A program made the translations under genes and the position numbers. The notes beneath the pieces are model-generated. The model searched no databases. It was given only the letters and a program-made list of their open reading frames with translations, and had not been told where the DNA came from. Positions 23,994 to 33,058 of a stretch of DNA of 64,000 nucleotides are shown here, one piece after another (positions within the stretch are counted from its first letter, which is position 1; every line of letters starts with the position of its first letter). Where the stretch lies: assembly GCF_029960815.1 (NCBI RefSeq), contig NZ_JASBRE010000015.1, positions 62,001 through 126,000 on the forward strand, given 5' to 3'. This DNA is from Pseudomonas sp. AL03 (GTDB lineage: Bacteria > Pseudomonadota > Gammaproteobacteria > Pseudomonadales > Pseudomonadaceae).

Positions 23994-24524
23994 ATGAAAG
24001 CCGCACTCGTCGAACTCATCAGCAAAATAAGCGCCGGGTGCATGAGCGATGACGAAATCCTGAAAGTCGCTGACGAAGCGTCCCAGGCCTACGCCAATCC
24101 CGAGGCTTTTCTGACGGCCAATCCGGACATCAACTACGACGACACGTTCCCGATTCCGCTGGGTGAGTGGGTGGTCGTGGGCAGCCTGCCGGAAACCGTG
24201 CTGTTTCAGGCTGACACCTACATGGACCTGTTCGCCCAGATCGTCGCCTCGTTCGGGCCTGGCGTTGATTTCAACATTAAACCCAAGCAACTGGCCAAGA
24301 CCGAAGCCCTGACCGCGCTCAATCGCATTCAAGTGCAGATGAGCAGCATGAACAAGGAAAACGGCGGCTACGTGCTGATGAACTTCAGTCAGCTGCTCGA
24401 CGACGAACAGCAAGTGGTGCTGGTCTACGGCAACGACATGCCGCGCGTGCTCGAGTTGTGCGCCGAAGTCGGCATCGCTGCCGCACCCTCCCTGGAAGCC
24501 CTGAAAGTGGCGATCCACGTCTGA
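23994..24524 (+). CDS. Conserved hypothetical protein
   Basis: 176 residues from the ATG after AGGA; no signal peptide or membrane segment. An acidic alpha/beta protein with DEILKVADEASQAYANPEAFLTANP, PIPLGEWVVVGSLPETVLFQ and a C-terminal region ending in LEALKVAIHV. I do not recognise it. The promoter lies within the divergent start region of the chemoreceptor. Cytoplasmic, role unknown. Confidence 0.7.
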   Translation: MKAALVELISKISAGCMSDDEILKVADEASQAYANPEAFLTANPDINYDDTFPIPLGEWVVVGSLPETVLFQADTYMDLFAQIVASFGPGVDFNIKPKQLAKTEALTALNRIQVQMSSMNKENGGYVLMNFSQLLDDEQQVVLVYGNDMPRVLELCAEVGIAAAPSLEALKVAIHV

Positions 24525-24606
24525 AGCCTACAAGGGGCTAATAAAACGGAACCCTCGCAATGGCCGGCTATCCTAAGAGTGCATACCACTCTTAGGGAGC
24601 GTCACC

Positions 24607-24798
24607 ATGGGTTCCACGTTCAATGGTCTGATTGGCCTGATTATTCTTGCCCTGGACATCTGGGCAATCATCAACGTGCTGAAAAGTGGCGCCACCACCG
24701 GGATGAAAATCATCTGGGTGCTGTTGATCCTGTTGCTGCCGGTCCTGGGGCTGATCATCTGGGCCATCGCCGGGCCACGGGGAAACGTGCGAATCTGA
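24607..24798 (+). CDS. Small membrane protein with PLDc_N domain
   Basis: 63 residues, two membrane helices (GLIGLIILALDIWAIINVL and IIWVLLILLLPVLGLIIWAIAG) joined by a short loop, ending in GPRGNVRI. This is the stand-alone PLDc_N type, the membrane part seen at the front of cardiolipin synthases but without any catalytic domain. Good ribosome site AGGGAG. Function unknown. Confidence 0.85.
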   Translation: MGSTFNGLIGLIILALDIWAIINVLKSGATTGMKIIWVLLILLLPVLGLIIWAIAGPRGNVRI

Positions 24799-24979
24799 GC
24801 ACGCACTCAAGGCCGACACATTTCCCCTGTGGATATCCGAATGATCACGTCTTGACCAAGGTTCGACCTGTCATATCCCGCGACGTAGAATTCGCGCCTT
24901 CCCGGGCAATCGAGGTGATCGATTGACCCTCATGGGCGGGTAACCGTCCGTTGGCACCGCATTCATCGGAGCACTTCCC

Positions 24980-25855
24980 ATGAGCAACTCACCAACCAGC
25001 GAATACCTGGAAACCCTCTACGAAGGCTACGGCCAGCGTTTTCGCATGGAAAAACTGCTGCACGAAGTGCGCACCGAACACCAACACCTGGTGATTTTCG
25101 AAAACCCGCGCATGGGCCGGGTGATGGCGCTGGACGGCGTGATCCAGACCACCGAAGCCGATGAATTCATCTACCACGAGATGCTCACCCACGTGCCGAT
25201 CCTGGCGCACGGCACCGCCAAGCGCGTGCTGATCATCGGTGGTGGCGACGGCGGCATGCTGCGTGAAGTGGCCAAGCACCGCAGCATCGAGCACATCACC
25301 ATGGTCGAGATCGACGGCACTGTGGTCGACATGTGCAAGGAGTACCTGCCGAACCACTCCAAGGGTGCGTTCAATGATCCACGACTGAACCTGGTGATCG
25401 ACGACGGCATGCGTTTCGTCGCCACCACCACCGAAAAATTCGACGTGATCATTTCCGATTCCATCGACCCGATTGGCCCGGGTGAAGTGCTGTTCTCGGA
25501 AAACTTCTACCAGGCCTGCCGTCGCTGCCTGAACGAAGGCGGCATTCTGGTGACCCAGAACGGCACGCCGTTCATGCAAATCGAAGAAGTCAAAACCACC
25601 GCGGGGCGCCTGCGCAGTCTGTTCCCGGACTGGCACTTCTATCAGGCGGCCGTGCCGACCTACATCGGCGGCGCCATGACCTTCGCCTGGGGTGCGACGA
25701 ATACCGCCTATCGCAAGTTGTCCCGCGAAACCCTGCAGCAGCGTTTCGCCGGCAGCGGCATCATCACCCGCTACTACAACCCGGAAATCCACATCGGCGC
25801 CTTCGCCTTGCCGCAATACGTCCTGCAGGCTGTGAACAAACCTAGCAACGACTAA
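24980..25855 (+). CDS. speE: Spermidine synthase
   Basis: 291 residues. Transfers aminopropyl from decarboxylated S-adenosylmethionine to putrescine. Conserved blocks: LMVE-like EKLLHEVRTEHQHLVIFENPRMGRVMALDGVIQTTEADEF, the SAM-binding loop IIGGGDGGMLREVAKH with EID further on (VEIDGTVVDMC), DDGMRFV and the catalytic ISDSIDPIGPGEVLFSENFY. Full length for the family. Followed by a strong terminator at 25871-25915. Confidence 0.95.
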   Translation: MSNSPTSEYLETLYEGYGQRFRMEKLLHEVRTEHQHLVIFENPRMGRVMALDGVIQTTEADEFIYHEMLTHVPILAHGTAKRVLIIGGGDGGMLREVAKHRSIEHITMVEIDGTVVDMCKEYLPNHSKGAFNDPRLNLVIDDGMRFVATTTEKFDVIISDSIDPIGPGEVLFSENFYQACRRCLNEGGILVTQNGTPFMQIEEVKTTAGRLRSLFPDWHFYQAAVPTYIGGAMTFAWGATNTAYRKLSRETLQQRFAGSGIITRYYNPEIHIGAFALPQYVLQAVNKPSND

Positions 25856-25870
25856 TGGCACGCAGGTCGG

Positions 25871-25915
25871 AAAGGGTCGCCCCGGTGTAAAACACGTCGG
25901 AGGCGACCCTTTTTT
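25871..25915 (+). terminator. Rho-independent terminator after speE
   Basis: AAAGGGTCGCC ... GGCGACCCTTTTTT: an 11-bp stem with a T-run, 16 bases after the speE stop codon. Confidence 0.85.
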
Positions 25916-26016
25916 CATGCTTCACTTATAGAGAGAGGGTCCGGTTGAACGATTGGCCGGGGTACAAGGTCGAGATAGTGGTAAACCCATCCGCGGGTTT
26001 TATCGAGGAGGCACCG

Positions 26017-26250
26017 ATGCAAAAGTGGAAAGTCACTTTCGTTGATGATCACGGTGAGCAAGTTGACGAGGTGTTCGAGAGCGATGAATGCCCGAACAAC
26101 GAGCAAGCCGCGAAACTCATTCGCGCCCGGCGTCTGCCTGTGGCTGCCGAACTGGACCTCAACGATCTGGAAGGGCGCGCCGATGATCCGACTGTCAAAA
26201 GTCTGAAAACCCAGAACAGCATTGAAATCCTCAGCATTACTCCCGTCTGA
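26017..26250 (+). CDS. Small conserved hypothetical protein
   Basis: 77 residues from ATG with a very good ribosome site GAGGAGG. Acidic, soluble: KWKVTFVDDHGEQVDEVFES, NNEQAAKLIRARRLP, ending NSIEILSITPV. An in-frame ATG 72 bases upstream is not chosen because no ribosome site precedes it. I recognise no family; likely a small cytoplasmic protein. Confidence 0.75.
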   Translation: MQKWKVTFVDDHGEQVDEVFESDECPNNEQAAKLIRARRLPVAAELDLNDLEGRADDPTVKSLKTQNSIEILSITPV

Positions 26251-26464
26251 CACTCACGTTGTCACATTCACAACCAGGCCTTGGCAGCGGCTCTATCTTG
26301 GGGCTACTCTGCAAGCGAGATCAGCGAACGGATCGCTAAGGTCTGGTCTTGTCAGCTACATGCTTGCTTCCCACCGGCAATGTTGTTGCCGCATCGCTCG
26401 CCCCATTCGGTGGCGAGTGCCGGGAATACGGAAAGTCTATCCATCAGTCTGAGGGGGACGTTTC

Positions 26465-26806
26465 ATGAGCACAGCCTATCAAGAAGACATCAGCAGCAGC
26501 GTGTTGCGCCGCATGAAAGAAGGCGGTTTTGACTTTTCACGATTTCATCCCATCGAGTTCTACGCCATTTTCCCGGACGAGGAGCGGGCGCGCAGGGCGG
26601 CGGGGCATTACTGTGGTGAATCCTTGAATGCACAAATCAGCGTGCGCGACGACGGCGCGTGGTACCTGGAACTGAGCAAAGTGATGTACGCCACTTATGA
26701 CGGCATCGGCGACTTTGAGCAGGATTTCGAGGCGGTGGTCGAGCCTTTGGGCGGCATCATCGAAGGATGGGGCGTCAAGCAGGAGGTACGAGGGCTACTC
26801 GCATAA
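26465..26806 (+). CDS. rraB: Regulator of ribonuclease E activity B
   Basis: 113 residues of the RraB type (DUF1260 fold): GGFDFSRFHPIEFYAIFPDEERARRAAGHY, then DDGAWYLELSKVMYATYDGIGDFEQDFEAVVEPLGGIIEGWGVKQEV. RraB binds RNase E and limits its activity. Ribosome site GAGGGGG before the ATG. Followed by a hairpin (26834-26857). Confidence 0.85.
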   Translation: MSTAYQEDISSSVLRRMKEGGFDFSRFHPIEFYAIFPDEERARRAAGHYCGESLNAQISVRDDGAWYLELSKVMYATYDGIGDFEQDFEAVVEPLGGIIEGWGVKQEVRGLLA

Positions 26807-26833
26807 CCTTATGAACAGTAACAACACTCAGCA

Positions 26834-26857
26834 ACGGCTGACCTCAGGGTTGGCCGT
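26834..26857 (+). terminator. Terminator-like hairpin after rraB
   Basis: ACGGCTGACC-TCAG-GGTTGGCCGT followed by TTTTCGTTTT; imperfect stem (8 of 10 pairs) 27 bases after the stop. Confidence 0.6.
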
Positions 26858-26922
26858 TTTCGTTTTCGCGGGGCAGAAAACGTACCAGGCAAAACCCTGA
26901 AACAAGAATCCGGCACAAAAAA

Positions 26923-26940
26923 GCCGCCTGAGCAGGCGGC
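26923..26940 (-). terminator. Minus-strand terminator without a recognisable gene
   Basis: On the minus strand GCCGCCTG-CT-CAGGCGGC is followed by TTTTTT. The plus strand has no T-run, so the direction is minus. No complete minus-strand gene is seen in 26941-27202; only a short frame (about 20 codons, ending DNPRIRWKTDRSSL at a TAG directly before the hairpin) with no start. The rest of the 396-base gap holds the promoter region of the next operon. Confidence 0.55.
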
Positions 26941-27202
26941 TAAAGGGAAGAACGATCAGTTTTCCAGCGAATGCGCGGATTATCCGCATCGACTCCCGAG
27001 CAGTGAAATCAACGCTGGCTATGCTGGAGATAGACGACAACATTGCTTCGCAATGAAGCGGGGGCGATCAGGTGCGGGCATTTACCGCACAGGATTGGTG
27101 CGGTGCGTGCAGTGCGATTATCCAACTGATTGATATCAAAGCGTTTATGCCGATGGCACGGGCTTTGCGAAGCCCAGATGTCCGGGTGACAAGGAGTACG
27201 GC

Positions 27203-28612
27203 ATGATCCGCACCTATTTTGATGAGATGTACGATGCCGGCGGCCAGGTCCGCCCGCATTATCGTGAGTTTGCCCGTTGGCTGGCCGAAACGCCTGACGA
27301 ACTTTTGGCACAACGGCGACGCGAGGCCGATCTGTTATTTCATCGCGCCGGGATTACGTTCACGCTCTATGGTGATGAGCAAGGGACAGAGCGCCTGATT
27401 CCCTTCGACACCATCCCCCGCAGCATCCCCGCCAGTGAATGGCGAGTCGTCGAGCGCGGCTGCATTCAGCGGGTCAAGGCGTTGAACATGTTCCTCGCCG
27501 ACCTCTATCACGAGCAGCGCATCATCAAGGCCGGCATCATCCCGGCCGAGCAAGTGCTGGCCAACGAGCAATACCAGTTGGCGATGCAAGGGCTCGATCT
27601 GCACCGGGATATCTATTCCCACATCTCCGGTGTCGATCTGGTACGCGATGGCGACGGCACGTACTACGTGCTCGAAGACAATCTTCGTACACCGAGCGGC
27701 GTCAGCTACATGCTCGAAGACCGCAAGATGATGATGCGCCTGTTCCCCGAATTGTTCGCGGCGCAACGCATTGCCCCCATCGACCATTATCCGAACCTGT
27801 TGCTCGATACCCTGAAAAGCTCCAGCCCGATCGATAACCCCAGCGTGGTGGTGCTGACGCCGGGCCGTTTCAACAGCGCGTTTTTCGAGCATGCATTCCT
27901 GGCGCGGGAAATGGGCGTTGAGCTGGTGGAAGGCGCGGATCTGTTCGTGCGGGACGACAAGGTCTTCATGCGCACCACGGACGGGCCGAAAGCCGTCGAC
28001 GTGATCTACCGTCGCCTCGACGATGCGTTCCTCGATCCGCTGGCGTTCAACCCGGACTCGATGCTCGGCGTTCCAGGGCTGCTGTCGTCGTACCGCTCCG
28101 GCAACGTCGTGCTGGCGAATGCTATCGGTACCGGGGTCGCGGATGACAAGTCGGTGTATCCATTCGTCACGGACATGATCCGTTTCTACCTGGATGAAGA
28201 GCCGATTCTGAAAAACGTGCCGACGTGGCAGTGTCGTAATCCCTCCGAACTTTCCCACGTACTGGCCAATCTTCCAGAGTTGGTGGTCAAGGAAACCCAG
28301 GGCTCCGGCGGTTACGGCATGCTGGTGGGGCCGGCGGCGACGGCGGCGGAAATCGAGTCTTTCCGCGCGCGGATCAAAGCCAAGCCCCATGCGTACATCG
28401 CGCAACCGACGCTGTCACTGTCGACCTGTCCGACCTTTGTCGAAAACGGCATCGCTCCACGCCACATCGACCTGCGTCCGTTTGTATTGTCTGGCCGCGA
28501 AACCCGGGTTGTGCCCGGCGGTTTGACCCGTGTTGCCCTGCGCGAAGGCTCTCTGGTGGTGAATTCGTCCCAGGGTGGCGGAACCAAGGACACCTGGGTG
28601 GTTGAGGATTGA
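27203..28612 (+). CDS. Circularly permuted ATP-grasp protein
   Basis: 469 residues of the circularly permuted type 2 ATP-grasp family: FDEMYDAGGQVRPHYREF, then RIIKAGIIPAEQVLANEQYQ, DLVRDGDGTYYVLEDNLRTPSGVSYMLEDR, and a C-terminal nucleotide-binding part with VVKETQGSGGYGMLVGP and RHIDLRPFVL. ATP-grasp enzymes form amide or peptide bonds. Start ATG after AAGGAG. First of three genes (ATP-grasp, alpha-E, transglutaminase) with 12-base spacing and then a 4-base overlap, a widespread set thought to act on peptides; the substrate is not known. Confidence 0.9.
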   Translation: MIRTYFDEMYDAGGQVRPHYREFARWLAETPDELLAQRRREADLLFHRAGITFTLYGDEQGTERLIPFDTIPRSIPASEWRVVERGCIQRVKALNMFLADLYHEQRIIKAGIIPAEQVLANEQYQLAMQGLDLHRDIYSHISGVDLVRDGDGTYYVLEDNLRTPSGVSYMLEDRKMMMRLFPELFAAQRIAPIDHYPNLLLDTLKSSSPIDNPSVVVLTPGRFNSAFFEHAFLAREMGVELVEGADLFVRDDKVFMRTTDGPKAVDVIYRRLDDAFLDPLAFNPDSMLGVPGLLSSYRSGNVVLANAIGTGVADDKSVYPFVTDMIRFYLDEEPILKNVPTWQCRNPSELSHVLANLPELVVKETQGSGGYGMLVGPAATAAEIESFRARIKAKPHAYIAQPTLSLSTCPTFVENGIAPRHIDLRPFVLSGRETRVVPGGLTRVALREGSLVVNSSQGGGTKDTWVVED

Positions 28613-28624
28613 AGGACGCCAGCC

Positions 28625-29575
28625 ATGTTAAGTAGAACTGCCTCGGATTTGTATTGGATGTCGCGTTACCTGGAGCGGGCGGAAAACCTCGCACGGATGC
28701 TCGACATCAGTTATTCGCTGTCGCTGATGCCGCAGGATGGCCGTGGTGATGGCCTGCATGAACTTGCCATGCCATTGCTGATTACCGGCACCCTGGACGA
28801 TTACCTGGAGCGCCACGGCGAATTGCACGCCGAACGGCTGCTGCATTTCTTCGCCCTGGACGCGGCCAACCCGGCGAGTATCTACAGCTGCCTCGGCGCC
28901 GCGCGGGCCAGTGCCCATGCGGTACGTGGGCGAATCACCGCCGACATGTGGGAAAACATCAATGCCACCTGGCTGGAAATTCGCGGGATAGCCGATCAGG
29001 GGTTGAGTCGCTACGGCATGAGCCGTTTCTGCGAGTGGATCAAGGAACGTTCCCACCTGTTTCGCGGCGCATCCTACGGCACCATCATGCGTAACGACGC
29101 GTTCCGCTTCATTCGTCTGGGGACGTTTATCGAAAGGGCTGACAACACGTTGCGCCTGCTGGATGCCCGCTACGAAATGGCCGGCGATCAGGCCGAAGCG
29201 GTCAGCGATGGCACGGCGCACGCGTACTACCAGTGGAGTGCTTTGCTAAGGGCGTTGTCCTCTTTCGAGGCCTACACCGAAATCTACCGCGACGCCCCCA
29301 GCGCCCGGCATGTGGCAGAAATGCTGCTGTTGCGGGCCGATGTCCCGCGTTCCCTGCGCGCCTGCACCGAAGAAATTGACCAGATCCTCGCCCAACTGCC
29401 GGGGGCCAACGGTCGTCCTGCGCAACGCCTGGCCGCGGAAATAGACGCACGCTTGCGCTACACCGGTATCACCGAAATTCTCGACGAAGGCCTGCACGCC
29501 TGGCTGACCGAGTTCATCCCGCTGGTGCGCCAGCTGGGTAACGCCATACACAGTTCCTACCTGGAGGCTGCATGA
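28625..29575 (+). CDS. Alpha-E domain protein
   Basis: 316 residues, all-helical, beginning with the typical LSRTASDLYWMSRYLERAENLARMLD and rich in conserved Glu/Arg helices (RLGTFIERADNTLRLLDARY, PRSLRACTEEIDQIL). This family nearly always accompanies a circularly permuted ATP-grasp and a transglutaminase-like protein, as here. It begins 12 bases after the ATP-grasp gene and its stop overlaps the start of the next gene. Probable partner subunit; reaction unknown. Confidence 0.9.
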   Translation: MLSRTASDLYWMSRYLERAENLARMLDISYSLSLMPQDGRGDGLHELAMPLLITGTLDDYLERHGELHAERLLHFFALDAANPASIYSCLGAARASAHAVRGRITADMWENINATWLEIRGIADQGLSRYGMSRFCEWIKERSHLFRGASYGTIMRNDAFRFIRLGTFIERADNTLRLLDARYEMAGDQAEAVSDGTAHAYYQWSALLRALSSFEAYTEIYRDAPSARHVAEMLLLRADVPRSLRACTEEIDQILAQLPGANGRPAQRLAAEIDARLRYTGITEILDEGLHAWLTEFIPLVRQLGNAIHSSYLEAA

Positions 29576-30381
29576 GACTTTCCATTAGCCACGAGACCAC
29601 CTATCACTACGAAGATCAGGTGCGGGCGAGCATCCAGTACTTGCGACTGACACCCCACGACAGCGAGCGCCAGCATGTGCTCAGCTGGCAGCTCGACCTG
29701 CCGCGCCCGGTGCGCGCGCAACTCGATCCGTTCGGCAACATCCTGCACGTGCTGACCCTGGATGAGCCCCACGAGGCGATCATCATCGGCGCGCGTGGGC
29801 AGGTGGACATCGACGAATTGCGTGAGGCGGAGCATGAAAGCCAGTCGGCGCTGCCGTTCCTGCGTTTCACGCGCTTGACCGAAGCCGATGAAGCGCTGCG
29901 TACGTTCGCCGAGAAAGAATGCAAGCAACGCCGGAATCGCACGGCGCTGATCGACTTGATGCATGGCTTGAACCAGCACATGACCTACACGCCGGGCTCC
30001 ACCGAAGTGGACACCAGCGCTGCTCAGGCCTTCGCCGGGCGTTCGGGCGTCTGCCAGGACCACACCCACGCGTTTCTCGCCTGCGCTCGCAGCCTGGGCA
30101 TTCCTTCGCGTTATGTGTCGGGTTACTTGTACAGCGAGAACAGCGAACACCTGGCCAGTCACGCCTGGGCGGAAGCCTGGCTCGATGACGCCTGGTACAG
30201 CTTCGACGTGACCAATGAATTGGCGAGGCCTGAGCGTCATCTGAAACTGGCGGTGGGTCTGGATTACCTGGATGCCTGCCCGGTGCGAGGCATGCGGCGG
30301 GGCGGAGGTTGCGAGCAGATGCATGCGAAAGTGTTTGTGTCACCGACACCGATGCCGGTGATCTCCGTCCAGCAGCAATAA
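29572..30381 (+). CDS. Transglutaminase-like cysteine peptidase
   Basis: 269 residues with an N-terminal bacterial transglutaminase-associated beta domain (MRLSISHETTYHYEDQVRASIQYLRLTPH) and a transglutaminase core. The catalytic Cys lies in AGRSGVCQDHTHAFLACARSLGIPSRYVSGYL (Cys at about 160), the His in HAWAEAWLDDAW and the Asp in FDVTNE. Starts inside the end of the alpha-E gene (ATGA overlap), so translation is coupled. No signal peptide, so likely cytoplasmic. Confidence 0.9.
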   Translation: MRLSISHETTYHYEDQVRASIQYLRLTPHDSERQHVLSWQLDLPRPVRAQLDPFGNILHVLTLDEPHEAIIIGARGQVDIDELREAEHESQSALPFLRFTRLTEADEALRTFAEKECKQRRNRTALIDLMHGLNQHMTYTPGSTEVDTSAAQAFAGRSGVCQDHTHAFLACARSLGIPSRYVSGYLYSENSEHLASHAWAEAWLDDAWYSFDVTNELARPERHLKLAVGLDYLDACPVRGMRRGGGCEQMHAKVFVSPTPMPVISVQQQ

Positions 30382-30390
30382 TCCCTAACA

Positions 30391-30423
30391 CGATCGTTCC
30401 CACGCAGAGCGTGGGAACGATCG
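30391..30423. repeat. Perfect 15-bp stem, GTTCCCACGC repeat family
   Basis: CGATCGTTCCCACGC-AGA-GCGTGGGAACGATCG between the converging transglutaminase and cytochrome genes. A relative without the outer CGATC arm is at 36030-36050. It may also serve as terminator for both genes. Confidence 0.75.
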
Positions 30424-30424
30424 G

Positions 30425-31246
30425 TCAGGGTTTAACTTTGCGCCCAGCCATATGCTTCAAATACCCCACCAACATTTCCAGATCCCCGTCCGGCAACACC
30501 GTCGCCGAGAACCCGGGCATTTTCGCCTGCGGCCACTGACGCAAACTCTGCGGGTCACGAATGTAGCGCTTAAGGAAATCCGCACCAAAGTACTCGGTCG
30601 GGTTAAACGGAATATTCAGATCAGGCCCAAACTGCGCATCCCCGGCACCATTCAATCGATGACACGCCAGGCAATTCTTCTGAAACAGCGCAAAGCCCTT
30701 GTTCACCGGATCGTTGGCTTTAAGCGCCGGATCGGGCAGCAGGGCAGGGAAGCGCTCGGCCACCGGTGCCATGCGCTTGATGCTCGCCACCTGAAATGGC
30801 CATTGCTCGGGGCTGATGTCGCCCGCCTGCGGATCGGTCCAGACCAGATAGAACGGTCCGGCGCCGGGCTTGCCTTCCGACAGCGCTGGCCACGGCTTGG
30901 TGGACTCTTCAATTGCCAACCATGCGCGCGCACCCTGGGTATTGAGCAACGGCGCAGCCGACAGTTCTGCGGCAAAACCATCCAGGGCAACAGCCTGTAG
31001 ATGATCTTCAGGCTTGATGCCGGTCAACAACGCAGCCAACGGAACAGCGTGATAGCTCATGTCCCGTTTGTAGGAAACGTCGTTGCTGATCGTGATGGTC
31101 TGAACCTGAGGATGCTTGAGCAATTCCTCGGTTTGCCAGGTGCGACTGCTAGCGCCCAACTCAAGGTCCAGCTGTGCAGCAGACAGAGGCGTACTGAGCA
31201 GCAAGGCCCCGAAAAGAATGAGCGTTTTCAAGTGATCGCCGTCCAT
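30425..31246 (-). CDS. Periplasmic cytochrome c with an N-terminal oxidoreductase-like domain
   Basis: 273 residues from the ATG at 31246; upstream in-frame codons run into the promoter region. Signal peptide to about 24 (LLLSTPLSA-A). The middle part (about 25-165, EELLKHPQVQTITISNDVSYKRDMSYHAVPLAALLTG) resembles molybdopterin-binding-type domains. The C-terminal part is a monohaem cytochrome c: CLACH haem site (about 195) and axial Met in AKMPGF (about 245). A single haem and a periplasmic location point to electron transfer; partner unknown. Confidence 0.85.
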   Translation of the reverse strand: MDGDHLKTLILFGALLLSTPLSAAQLDLELGASSRTWQTEELLKHPQVQTITISNDVSYKRDMSYHAVPLAALLTGIKPEDHLQAVALDGFAAELSAAPLLNTQGARAWLAIEESTKPWPALSEGKPGAGPFYLVWTDPQAGDISPEQWPFQVASIKRMAPVAERFPALLPDPALKANDPVNKGFALFQKNCLACHRLNGAGDAQFGPDLNIPFNPTEYFGADFLKRYIRDPQSLRQWPQAKMPGFSATVLPDGDLEMLVGYLKHMAGRKVKP

Positions 31247-31340
31247 GTCGTGGAAGTGCCGCAAAGGTTGGCACACCCACGCTGGCCCGGGTAGCGAGCC
31301 CGTCACATTTTAATAGGGCGATATAAAATCTGTCGCTAAG

Positions 31341-31436
31341 TCAGCCGATCACCTTGGTCAGGTTCGGCAAAATCAACAACAGCGTAGTGGCGAATAGAAT
31401 GAGCCCGGCTTGACGTACTTTCGATTGTTTGAACAT
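31341..31436 (-). CDS. Tiny membrane protein (31 residues)
   Basis: A 31-codon frame beginning MFKQSKVRQAGLILF and ending LLILPNLTKVIG, with a basic N-terminus and one membrane helix, preceded by AAAGG at a usual distance. An in-frame upstream ATG would give 67 residues, but the added part is hydrophilic and unremarkable. Looks like a genuine small membrane protein; unknown function. Confidence 0.5.
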   Translation of the reverse strand: MFKQSKVRQAGLILFATTLLLILPNLTKVIG

Positions 31437-31827
31437 GGCTTGACCGCCTTTATTGTTATTTCCTGATGCCTGCCTGCATTTCTCCATGACGGCAGAGCGT
31501 TGCACTTCCTGTTTGACGAGCGCCTCGGCAAAACCCGACGACAACTTCGTACAAGTTCACCTTAGAGCCCGCGTCACGCTTGGTTTAGATCCATTTCGTA
31601 TGGGCGTCATACAAATTGCTCTTAAAATGGCATGAGGCCTATTGCCAGCTTCTTGGGCGCCCGTTTGCTAGACAGCTTGGTGTCCTGAATCGGTTAAAGC
31701 GGTGGTTGACTACCGTCCGTCTGAGCGCGTCCGTCAACGTCAGTGAGCGCTGCGGTCATTGAATCCATGGGCGCTCGGCCTAAGGTGGGAACTCTGTATT
31801 TGCTCCCCGCCCAGGTTCGAGGACGTC

Positions 31828-33033
31828 ATGACCCAAGCTTTGATTTTCGACGCGTTACGTACGCCCCGCGGCAAAGGCAAGGCCAACGGCGCCTTGCACA
31901 GCGTCAAACCGGTGAACCTGGTCGCCGGGCTGCTAAAGGCGCTGCAACAGCGCACTTCCCTTGACACCCGTCAGGTTGACGATGTGGTGCTTGGCTGCGT
32001 GACGCCCATCGGCGACCAAGGCTCAGACATTGCCAAAAGCGCGACCCAGGTGGCCGATTGGGACGTCAGTGTGTCGGGTGTACAGATCAATCGCTTCTGC
32101 GCATCGGGGCTGGAGGCAGTGAACCTCGGCGCGATGAAAGTGCGTTCCGGCTTCGAAGACCTGGTGGTGGTCGGCGGCGTCGAGTCCATGTCCCGCGTGC
32201 CGATGGGCAGCGATGGCGGTGCTTGGGCACTGGACCCGCAAACCAACTTTCACAGCCATTTCACCCCTCAGGGCGTGAGCGCTGACCTGATCGCGACGCT
32301 GGAGGGTTTCAGCCGTCAGGACGTCGATGCCTATGCGCTGCACTCCCAGCAAAAGGCTGCGCGGGCGAGGGCCGACGGTTCGTTCAACAAGTCGCTGGTG
32401 CCGGTGCAGGACCAGAACGGCATCATCCTGCTCGATCACGATGAATTCATCCGCGCCGAATCGACCCTGGAAGGCTTGGGCACGCTCAAGCCGAGCTTCG
32501 AAATGATCGGGCAAATGGGTTTCGACGCCACCGCGATTCGGGTCTACAGCCATGTCGAGCGGATCAACCACGTGCACACGCCGGGCAATAGCTCCGGCAT
32601 CGTCGATGGCGCGGCGCTGATGTTGATCGGTTCCGAGGCCAAGGGTCGGGCGTTGGGCTTACAGCCACGGGCGCGGATCGTTGCCACCGCAGTCACCAGT
32701 ACCGATCCGACTATCATGCTCACCGGCCCCGCACCGGCTACCCGCAAGGCGTTGGCCAAGGCCGGGTTGCGGGTCGACGACATCGACCTGTTCGAGGTCA
32801 ACGAAGCCTTCGCCTCGGTGGTGCTGAAATTCATCAAGGACATGGCGATTGACCCGGACAAGGTCAACGTCAACGGCGGCTCTATCGCCATGGGCCACCC
32901 GCTGGGGGCCACCGGCTGCGCAATCCTCGGCACGTTGCTCGATGAACTGGAAACCCGGCGTCTGCGCTATGGCCTCGCGACGCTGTGTGTCGGCGGCGGC
33001 ATGGGCATTGCCACCATCATCGAACGCCTCTGA
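31828..33033 (+). CDS. Acetyl-CoA C-acyltransferase (thiolase)
   Basis: 401 residues from the ATG after GAGGA. Thiolase with the acyl-accepting Cys in INRFCASGLEAVN (about 91), the base His in GHPLGATGC (about 354) and second Cys in LCVGGGMG (about 386). Cleaves 3-ketoacyl-CoA in beta-oxidation or does the reverse condensation. The multifunctional oxidation protein follows 25 bases later; together they form a complete beta-oxidation unit. Nothing useful was seen in the 391-base gap upstream apart from the tiny gene on the other strand and presumed promoters. Confidence 0.92.
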   Translation: MTQALIFDALRTPRGKGKANGALHSVKPVNLVAGLLKALQQRTSLDTRQVDDVVLGCVTPIGDQGSDIAKSATQVADWDVSVSGVQINRFCASGLEAVNLGAMKVRSGFEDLVVVGGVESMSRVPMGSDGGAWALDPQTNFHSHFTPQGVSADLIATLEGFSRQDVDAYALHSQQKAARARADGSFNKSLVPVQDQNGIILLDHDEFIRAESTLEGLGTLKPSFEMIGQMGFDATAIRVYSHVERINHVHTPGNSSGIVDGAALMLIGSEAKGRALGLQPRARIVATAVTSTDPTIMLTGPAPATRKALAKAGLRVDDIDLFEVNEAFASVVLKFIKDMAIDPDKVNVNGGSIAMGHPLGATGCAILGTLLDELETRRLRYGLATLCVGGGMGIATIIERL

Positions 33034-33058
33034 GCCCCGACCTTAAGGAACAAGTGAC

